A stretch of DNA of 5,972 bases from an uncultured Oscillospiraceae bacterium (GTDB taxonomy: Bacteria > Bacillota > Clostridia > Oscillospirales > Oscillospiraceae), in NCBI GenBank assembly GCA_934661735.1, contig CAKUJN010000110.1, positions 1-5,972 of the forward strand, given 5' to 3'. The translations under genes were made by a program, and so were the position numbers. Positions within the stretch are counted from its first letter, which is position 1. The number at the start of each line of letters is the position of its first letter. Shown piece by piece: positions 1 through 4,900 of this stretch. The notes under the pieces were generated by a model. It was not told where the DNA came from and searched no databases. It saw only the letters and a program-made list of their open reading frames with translations.

Positions 1-246
1 TGGAGCGGCTTCTGGACGATCGAGTCGGTGATGGACGGACCGAGCTATGTGACGCTCAGCTTGTCGCTTGTGGGCGGTAATAGCTATGAGACCTCGGATG
101 GGCCGTTTTATATGTCTGAGACCTATCCCCTCCTGATCAGTCCAAGCGGCACGGAGCTGCTGATCGGCGCGGGTGAGAACGGCATTTGCCTGCCGTTCAT
201 GTCGCAAAGCACAACGGCATGTGTGCTGACACAGGCCGCAGGATAG
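1..246 (+). CDS. C-terminal end of an unrecognised protein (partial)
   Basis: The frame is open from the first base of the window to a TAG stop at 244-246, giving 81 visible residues; the start lies upstream. I do not recognise the family. The visible part starts WSGFWTIESVMDGPSY and ends MSQSTTACVLTQAAG. It alternates hydrophobic and polar residues (for example YVTLSLSLVGG, then TELLIGAGENGICL), which suggests beta strands, and it has no membrane segment or recognisable catalytic motif. Codon use is mixed and less GC-biased than the large gene on the right. A possible extracytoplasmic or lipoprotein role is only a guess from the beta-rich, Ser/Thr/Gly-rich look. No clear terminator follows it. 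That it is a genuine coding end is fairly likely; the function is unknown. Confidence 0.6.
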   Translation, partial: WSGFWTIESVMDGPSYVTLSLSLVGGNSYETSDGPFYMSETYPLLISPSGTELLIGAGENGICLPFMSQSTTACVLTQAAG

Positions 247-373
247 AAAGCGTGCAGGGAACAAACTGCTTTGAGGTTTGCATTTACAAATTCTGTTTGG
301 TAGCAATCTACCGTTCAGGTCTGTGGCCGTGACAATAATCTGTTCGGTTCACAGTATCAATGCAAGCTGCCGC

Positions 374-520
374 TCAAGACACAGCCCCCTTCAGAAATTG
401 CCGCTGCAGCATTTCGAGTTTTAAGAAGCGGTAGATGTCACCGTCCTCATCCCGCAGAGCGCGGTTCAGGGGCAGACCTTCCAGCTTGCCTTCCTCGTTG
501 CAGACTAGTCGAATATGCGC
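374..520 (-). pseudogene. DUF3846-like protein fragment
   Basis: Read on the minus strand, a frame bounded by stops at 521-523 and 374-376 gives 48 residues. It includes LVCNEEGKLEGLPLNRALRD followed by EDGDIY. From memory, this strongly resembles the core of DUF3846 proteins, small proteins of unknown function common in conjugative and integrative elements of Clostridia, where the motif runs CNEEGKL-GLPLNR-L. The match stops after DGDIY: the usual continuation (an AGTF-type strand) is replaced by RFLKLEMLQRQFLKGAVS and a stop. The N-terminal half of the domain is also missing because an in-frame TGA precedes the match. It is therefore a broken internal piece. It lies head to head with the recombinase remnant and supports a mobile-element origin for this zone. 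The family call rests on recognition by eye only. Confidence 0.5.
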
Positions 521-531
521 TCAGCAGGTCC

Positions 532-651
532 ATGTCTCCGACAATGGTCGCAGATTACACATTGCATTTGCCTGATAAAGCCATTCTGCAAAACAATCTG
601 CGTGAATTGACAGAGCTTGCGTTGGAAAGCGGCGAAGGTGATAAAGAATGA
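532..651 (+). pseudogene. C-terminal tail of an unidentified gene upstream of the recombinase start
   Basis: The frame reads MSPTMVADYTLHLPDKAILQ and continues with LRELTELALESGEGDKE before a TGA at 649-651. The stop overlaps the ATG of the next remnant (648-650) in an ATGA arrangement typical of translationally coupled genes, so this end is probably authentic. The upstream part of the frame (before about 532) does not look like protein and runs into the oppositely oriented DUF3846-like piece, which suggests a rearrangement junction near 520-545. The YTLHLPDK...LREL pattern loosely recalls the extreme C-terminus of DUF1016/PDDEXK-type nucleases of Firmicutes, but the similarity is too short to name the gene. 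Confidence 0.35.
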
Positions 652-731
652 ACGCTGTCATCTATGCCTTCTATTCCTCTGAGGGTCATGCAGATTCGGA
701 CATTCTGAATTTTTGTTTCAAGCTCTTATGA
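648..731 (+). pseudogene. Serine recombinase N-terminal remnant
   Basis: The frame begins with MNAVIYAFYSSEGHADSD and stops at 729-731 after 27 codons. Large serine recombinases of clostridial integrative elements typically begin MNAVIYARYSSD..., where the serine of the Y-S-S stretch is the catalytic nucleophile. Here MNAVIYA-YSS is preserved, but the conserved arginine after YA is replaced by phenylalanine, and the sequence departs from the family after about residue 12. The remainder of a protein usually over 500 residues long is absent. The start codon overlaps the stop of the preceding gene tail (ATGA), so the first codons keep the original operon junction. The remnant cannot be active. 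The match is short but position-specific, hence moderate confidence. Confidence 0.55.
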
Positions 732-932
732 CTTGACTATCGACAAAATTCAAGTTACAATCCATGTCCACTCCGGCAGAACTGCTCCCCTATCCCCTGA
801 CCCAGATTGCGACCCAAGTGTGCGCGGAAGCGTGTGGACGCAATGGAAAAATTGCTGTGAAATTCCGCATTTTTCGCTGACGGAACGGACGCATTTGATG
901 CAAAAACACTCCATGTCACAAACCGATAGCAG

Positions 933-977
933 CTGGCAGTCATGAGGTCAGCGGTTCGATCCCGCTTATCTCCACCA
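933..977 (+). tRNA. tRNA-Ala(GGC) 3' part, 5' half missing
   Basis: The sequence can be laid out as the 3' part of a tRNA: anticodon loop CTGGCAG (933-939, anticodon GGC), anticodon-stem 3' strand TCATG (940-944), variable loop AGGTC (945-949), T stem AGCGG/CCGCT (950-954, 962-966) with T loop TTCGATC (955-961), acceptor 3' strand TATCTCC (967-973), discriminator A and encoded CCA (975-977). The matching 5' parts are absent: the bases before 933 (AGCAG) do not pair with TCATG, and no GGGGATA-like acceptor strand or D arm lies within 80 bases upstream. The T at 970 would form the G3-U70 pair diagnostic of alanine tRNAs if the missing strand were GGGGATA. It is not a functional tRNA by itself. 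Confidence 0.75.
933..977 (+). other. Candidate attachment site (att) of a tRNA-integrated element
   Basis: The homology to tRNA-Ala begins abruptly in the anticodon loop and continues to the CCA, and the tRNA's terminator follows. Integrases commonly recombine at anticodon or T-loop sequences and leave a 3' tRNA duplicate at the far end of the inserted DNA. The recombinase and DUF3846-like remnants lie on the left side, as expected if the element is on the left. The partner copy, a complete tRNA-Ala(GGC), would be outside the window to the left. Confidence 0.45.
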
Positions 978-986
978 AAACAATAT

Positions 987-1031
987 AATCCGAACCCTTT
1001 GCCGATTGGTCATGGGTTCGGATTTGTTGTT
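987..1031 (+). terminator. Intrinsic terminator downstream of tRNA-Ala
   Basis: AATCCGAACCC (987-997) and GGGTTCGGATT (1014-1024) form a perfect 11-bp stem. The 16-base loop can itself form a small GCC/GGT stem (1001-1003 with 1008-1010). The T-rich run TGTTGTTTTT follows at 1025-1034. It lies 9 bases after the tRNA CCA, the usual place for a tRNA terminator. Its survival next to the 3' tRNA fragment indicates that the chromosome right of 977 is the original downstream sequence of the tRNA gene. Confidence 0.8.
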
Positions 1032-1272
1032 TTTATGGAAGAAGTTGAAGACTGGTATAGTCGCTATGGTTTTCTTTTTCGCCGTATTTGCAGCTCGCGC
1101 CCCTGCATTGGGGAACAGTGCAGACAGAGCTTGGCAGCTCTCACAGCTCGTGGAAGGGGTCTTGACTACTTTCAACCCCAGCCAGAGCAGCCTGTCTTGC
1201 GTCGAAACAAACTGCGTATCTTTCGCTTCCACGCAAGCGTGAAAGCTCAACCACTCGGTTTGTTTCTCCTTT

Positions 1273-1299
1273 CCCCACGAAGTAGCCTACTTCGTGGGG
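1273..1299. repeat. Perfect 12-bp inverted repeat (hairpin)
   Basis: CCCCACGAAGTA (1273-1284), spacer GCC, and TACTTCGTGGGG (1288-1299) form a perfect 12-bp stem with a 3-base loop. No T run follows on either strand: GGCCCC follows on plus and AAAGGAG on minus. A standard intrinsic terminator is therefore unlikely. A REP/MITE-like repeat, an RNA structural element or a protein-binding site are the remaining options. Confidence 0.8.
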
Positions 1300-1465
1300 G
1301 CCCCAATTACAGCCGGACATTGTGTGTCCAAGCAGACTGGACGACATGATGCAGCCTGCCAAGGCTGCCCACGGCGCGTTTCTCGCTCGCCGGAAGCTCA
1401 TTGCTTTCGGATCGTCGCGCGCGCCGTGCGCTTTTCCCAGCCTGCGGTGTGATCCGCGTTGCTGG
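1273..1465. ncRNA. Run of consecutive hairpins; possible structured RNA or intergenic repeat
   Basis: Five inverted repeats follow one another. They are 1273-1299 (12 bp), 1315-1329 (GGACA/TGTCC, 5 bp), 1351-1368 (GCAGCC/GGCTGC, 6 bp), 1390-1410 (CCGGAAGC/GCTTTCGG, 8 bp with one G-T) and 1437-1465 (CCAGC plus GCGG with CCGC plus GCTGG, 9 bp around an internal loop). An alternative pairing, GTCCA (1326-1330) with TGGAC (1338-1342), competes with the second. I see no promoter or terminator that bounds a transcript, and I cannot match it to a known RNA family. Strand is undetermined. Confidence 0.3.
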
Positions 1466-1542
1466 TTATTCAGTTGTCTGGGATTGTGGTTCCACCTCCG
1501 AATTCTTCTAAAGAGCACCAAAAGGAGCGCTGCGGCCATTCT

Positions 1543-1701
1543 ATGTACGACGTGCTGCGCGCTGACCGCTGCATTTCCGTCAACTCCCTCGAGGCGCGCG
1601 TGCCGTTCAGCGACCTGGATTCCGTGAAATATGTGATGTCCATCGACCCGGAAAAGAAGCTCAACACCTACGACATGGGCAAATATCTCCTGCGCAAAGC
1701 C
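1543..1701 (+). pseudogene. asnB: Asparagine synthetase (glutamine-hydrolysing) internal fragment
   Basis: The frame reads MYDVLRADRCISVNSLEARV, then PFSDLDSVKYVMSIDPEKKL and NTYDMGKYLLRKA. This is the synthetase-domain segment of AsnB-type enzymes, which make asparagine from aspartate, glutamine and ATP. The (S/G)LEARVPF-D motif, the IDP-KK step and the GKYLLR-A helix are all recognisable. Only about 53 codons remain of a protein normally over 500 residues long. The glutaminase half, the ATP-binding SGGLDS motif and the C-terminus are all absent, and the sequence leaves the family after LLRKA. V in CISVNS and S in DLDSVKY replace residues (usually G and a hydrophobic) expected from the family. 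There is no ribosome binding site or promoter for it. It is an orphan fragment left by deletion or moved here by rearrangement. Confidence 0.75.
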
Positions 1702-1863
1702 GCGGTAGGTGACCCTTCGCCGGATCTTTTGCCCCAATGCGGCGGCTTGGGAAACTTGAAATACACACGGCATGTCTGCGCTTTCCAGGTCTTGCCCTGA
1801 GCCAAAATCTCTCGCCGAAGGGAGTGCGTTTTAGGATACCATGTGCAAACGGGTGAAAAACAC
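1702..1863. other. Intergenic remnant upstream of the large gene
   Basis: No gene is supported. Short inverted repeats occur: CCCAA (1733-1737) with TTGGG (1747-1751), and CCCTTCG (1713-1719) with CGAAGGG (1816-1822). They are too weak or too far apart to assign. The minus-strand frames crossing this stretch have no plausible start and read as low-complexity Arg/Pro/Lys-rich peptides. Confidence 0.4.
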
Positions 1864-1892
1864 TGGAAACGGCCACGATATTGTGATAAAAT
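1864..1892 (+). promoter_or_regulatory. Sigma-A-type promoter of the large gene
   Basis: TGGAAA (1864-1869, 4 of 6 matches to TTGACA) and TAAAAT (1887-1892, 5 of 6 matches to TATAAT) are separated by exactly 17 bases. Transcription would start near 1899, leaving a leader of roughly 30 bases before the ATG at 1928. It is the only well-spaced pair I see in front of the gene. Confidence 0.5.
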
Positions 1893-1907
1893 AAAGCCAA
1901 ATATCAC
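1874..1907. promoter_or_regulatory. Inverted repeats overlapping the promoter (candidate operator)
   Basis: GTGATA (1883-1888) and TATCAC (1902-1907) are perfect inverted arms spaced by 13 bases, covering the -10 box and the likely start of transcription. A second near-palindrome, CACGATATTGTG (1874-1885, 10 of 12 symmetric), sits in the -35/-10 spacer. This placement would suit a repressor, but no regulator can be named. Confidence 0.25.
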
Positions 1908-1927
1908 GGAAAGCAGAGGAATGTGCC

Positions 1928-4900
1928 ATGAAGCAGGAAGAAAAACGCGTCGCGCTGGCTGCCGTGCTGGGGACGGATGACGTCCCTGCTGGGCTGATGG
2001 AGCTGGACGGACACGACGCGCAGCTTGCCCGCCGCGCGCTGCGCGCTCTCCTGCCGCAGGCGGACGCGGAGACGTTCCTCACCGCGCTCACGGCGCAGCT
2101 CGCTGCAAACCTGTACCCCGACGAGACGCACCCTGCGCGGGCGCTGAGCGCTGAGCAGACGCGCTTTCTTGCCGTGCTGGAAACGCTGTTTCCGGCGTAT
2201 GACGGCGCGCCCGACCCGCTGACCGATCTCATCGCCGTGCCGCAAGAGGCGCTGGCGGACAGCCGCGTGGCGGATGAGTACGCACGCTTTACTGCGTGCG
2301 TGCGCGCCGATCACATCCCTGCACTGCTGCGCCTGACGCGCGAGGCGGGCACGATCGACCCCGCGTCGCACATCATCGGCGTGCACAATCTGGCGCTGCA
2401 TACCGCCATTCTCGCGCGCCGCGCGGGGCTGGCGGTCGATCTGCCGCTCGTCAGCGGCGCAGCCTTCGGGCACGATGTGGGCAAATTCGGCTGCCGCGGC
2501 GCAAATGCCGCGCGCACGGCGTATCTGCACTACTACTATACCTGGCGCTGGTTCAGCCGCAACGGCATGGAGGAGATCGGGCACGTCGCCGCGAATCACT
2601 CCACCTGGGACCTGGAGTTCGAGAATCTGCCCATCGAAGCACTGCTGCTCATCTGGGCGGACTTCCGTGTGCGCGGCACGCGCGAAGCGGGGCGCGAGAC
2701 GGTGCGCATTTATTCGCTGGCGGACGCGTATGCGATGATCTTCTCAAAGCTGGCGAATATGACCGCCGAAAAGCAGAAAAAATACCGCAGCGTCTATGCC
2801 AAGCTCAGCGATTTTGAGGCGCTGCTGCGCGCGCACGGCGTGCCGCTGGAATTAGGTGATGACACGCTCGCGCCGCCTGATACGCGCAACGCCGCGCTGC
2901 TGAATGCCCCGGACGCGCTGACGCGCATCCGCATCCGCACGCTCGAGGGCTCGACGCGCCTGATGCGCACGATCAGCGTGGAGGCATCGTTCTCGCGCTT
3001 ACTCGAGCAGGCGAAAAGCGAAAAGAACCTGCGCCGCATCCGCAGCGACCTGACGCTGCTGCGCGAATACAGCGCGTATCTGTCGAAAGCAAACAAGAAA
3101 AAGCTGCTGCGGCTGCTTTATGATCTGATGTCGCACCCCGACGGCGACGTGCGCCGCATGGCGGGACAGACAATGGGCGAGGTGCTGGCAAACAGCGGTC
3201 CGAGCTACCGCAAGGAGCGCCCGCAGGGAGAGAGCGGCGCTGCCGCCGCACCCGCCACCGCGCCGCTGCTGGACGAGGCGGCGGAGCTGTGGGCGTTTTA
3301 TCTGGACGCCTGCCTGTACCCCGATCGCAAATATTCCCCGCGCCACGCGCTGCGCATCGCAAATTCCCTCAAAACGATCTGTCAGAGCCTGTTTGCCGCT
3401 GCCGCACCGGAAACTGCGCCGGGGCTGCTCGCGCCGCTGCTGACGCAGCTGGAGACGGCGCAGAGTGCGCAGCGCTTTGCGCTTACCGACGCGCTGTGCC
3501 ATGTGCCGTGCGCGTACCTGCCGGACGCGGCGTGCGAAGAGCTTCTGAAAATCCTCGCCCCCATGGCGCAGTCGGGTGAGACGCACTGCCGTCTGATCGC
3601 GATGCAGCTGCTTTTGCACCTGCGGCAGAAAGAATCGTGCCGCGAGGCAGTGCACGCGCTGGCGCAGAGACTGCCGGCGGGCGGCGACGCGGCGGCGGAC
3701 TACCTGCGCGCGCTCCTGTGCGGCGTGCGCCCTGCGGCGCTGCGAGAGCAGGAGGTCGCGGCGCTGTATCTCAGCAACCTCAAAAACGCCGTCCACTGGA
3801 CCATCAAGCTCGCGCAGATCGATCTGCTCTGCGCCGACGCGATGGCGAGCGGGCACGATGTGTTCCACACGGCGCTGCATTTTTCAAATTTACTGTGCGT
3901 TTCCGAACATCTGCCGGTGCGCGAGTCGGCGGGGCGGCACCTGCTGCTCATCGCGCCGCGCCTGCCCGCCGACCAGATCAACGAGATCGCCTGCGATCTG
4001 CTCCGCGAGCTCGAGACCGGCGAGGAGCAGATCACGCGCTTCATCCCGCCCTACATCGGGCAGTTCATCTGCCTGCTGCCGGAAAAGGAGCTGCTGGAAG
4101 CGGTCGATACGCTCGAGAAAATGGCGCGCGGCGCGTCTGCGCGCACGGCGAGCGTGGCGCTCGCCGCCATCGGCGCGGTCATCGCCGCGCTGGGGCAAAC
4201 GCACGGCAAGATCGTCGATCGCCTGCTCGGCAATCTCATGACCGGCGTGAGCCACTATGACCCGGACGTGCACCAGACGGCGATGCAGGTGCTCTGCTGC
4301 AACCTATTCTCAAACGGTGCTCTGCCGCTTTCCCTTCGGGGCGCGCTGTTCGCGCGGCTTCACAAAAAGCTGCTGACGCTCCTGTGCGAGCCGCGCGCGG
4401 GGCAGACGGTGCGCTTTCATGACGCGGCGATGCTCAACCATCTCTACCGCTTCCTTGTGCGCTACGAGATTGCGTGCGGCGCGCTGCCGTTTGCGCCGCC
4501 AAAGCCTGCGGCGTTCTTCCCCGGCACGTTCGACCCGTTTTCCGCCGGCCACAAGCAGATCGTCGAGCACATCCGCGCGCTGGGCTTTGAGGTGTATCTG
4601 GCGATCGATGAATTTTCGTGGAGCAAAAAGACGCTTGCCAAGCTCCTGCGGCGGCAGATTGCCATGATCTCCGCCGCCGACCAGTGGGATACCTACCTCT
4701 TCCCTGACGATATTCCCATCAACATCGCCATGCCGCGCGACCTTGCGCTGCTCAAGAGCCTCCTGCCGGAGCGGGAGCTGTATCTTGTGGCGGGCAGCGA
4801 CGTCATCCGCGGCGCGTCCGCCTACAAAAGCCGCGAGCCCGGCGCGGCGGCGGAGTATAACCACATCATTTTCTGCCGCGGCGAGGAAATGAACGAGGCA

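Larger units (their letters stand above)
247..932. other. Gene-poor zone with mobile-element gene remnants
   Basis: No reading frame here looks like an intact gene. Three short pieces resemble genes of clostridial integrative elements: a DUF3846-like fragment on the minus strand, and, on the plus strand, a gene tail joined by ATGA to the start of a serine recombinase. They are given separately. The stretches 247-373 and 732-932 show nothing I can assign. A 38-codon frame at 764-880 (MSTPAELLPYPLTQIATQV...) and a 62-codon minus frame at 755-943 are open, but neither is recognisable. The base composition is visibly lower in GC than the large gene to the right. The zone ends exactly where the tRNA-Ala 3' sequence begins, which fits the terminal part of an integrated, now decayed, element. 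Confidence 0.5.
1032..1542. other. Non-coding stretch with hairpins, no gene recognised
   Basis: Several frames are open, including 942-1349 and 1322-1627 on the plus strand and 1141-1773 on the minus strand. They overlap each other, have no credible ribosome binding site, and read like translated non-coding DNA rich in Arg, Ser and Cys. The frame starting at 1006 has a hydrophobic run (MVFFFAVFAARA), but its start lies inside the terminator hairpin. I therefore call no gene. The stretch is notable for a series of inverted repeats, described separately. Confidence 0.5.

Noticed and set aside
259..300. Possible terminator after the left partial gene (CAAAC/GTTTG)
   Set aside because: Only a 5-bp AT-rich stem with a 9-base loop and no following T run.
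764..880. 38-codon frame MSTPAELLPYPLTQIATQV... as a small gene
   Set aside because: The translation looks moderately protein-like, but there is no ribosome binding site, no known family, and the opposite strand is equally open. Evidence is insufficient.
1006..1242. 78-codon frame with a hydrophobic N-terminal stretch (secreted peptide candidate)
   Set aside because: The start codon is inside the terminator hairpin, there is no ribosome binding site, and the rest of the translation is not protein-like.
942..1349. 135-codon plus frame starting at 942
   Set aside because: Its start lies within the tRNA fragment and it reads through the tRNA and its terminator.
1141..1773. 210-codon minus-strand open frame
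   Set aside because: It crosses the hairpin series and lies antisense to the recognisable asnB fragment. It has no plausible ribosome binding site and no protein-family look.
1921..1923. Alternative ATG start for the large gene
   Set aside because: It is directly against the AGAGGA ribosome binding site and out of frame with the large gene, reaching a stop after about 20 codons.
2296..2817. Plus-strand frames of 60-207 codons inside 2296-5697 in other phases
   Set aside because: They overlap the motif-bearing frame of the large gene and have no ribosome binding sites or family motifs.
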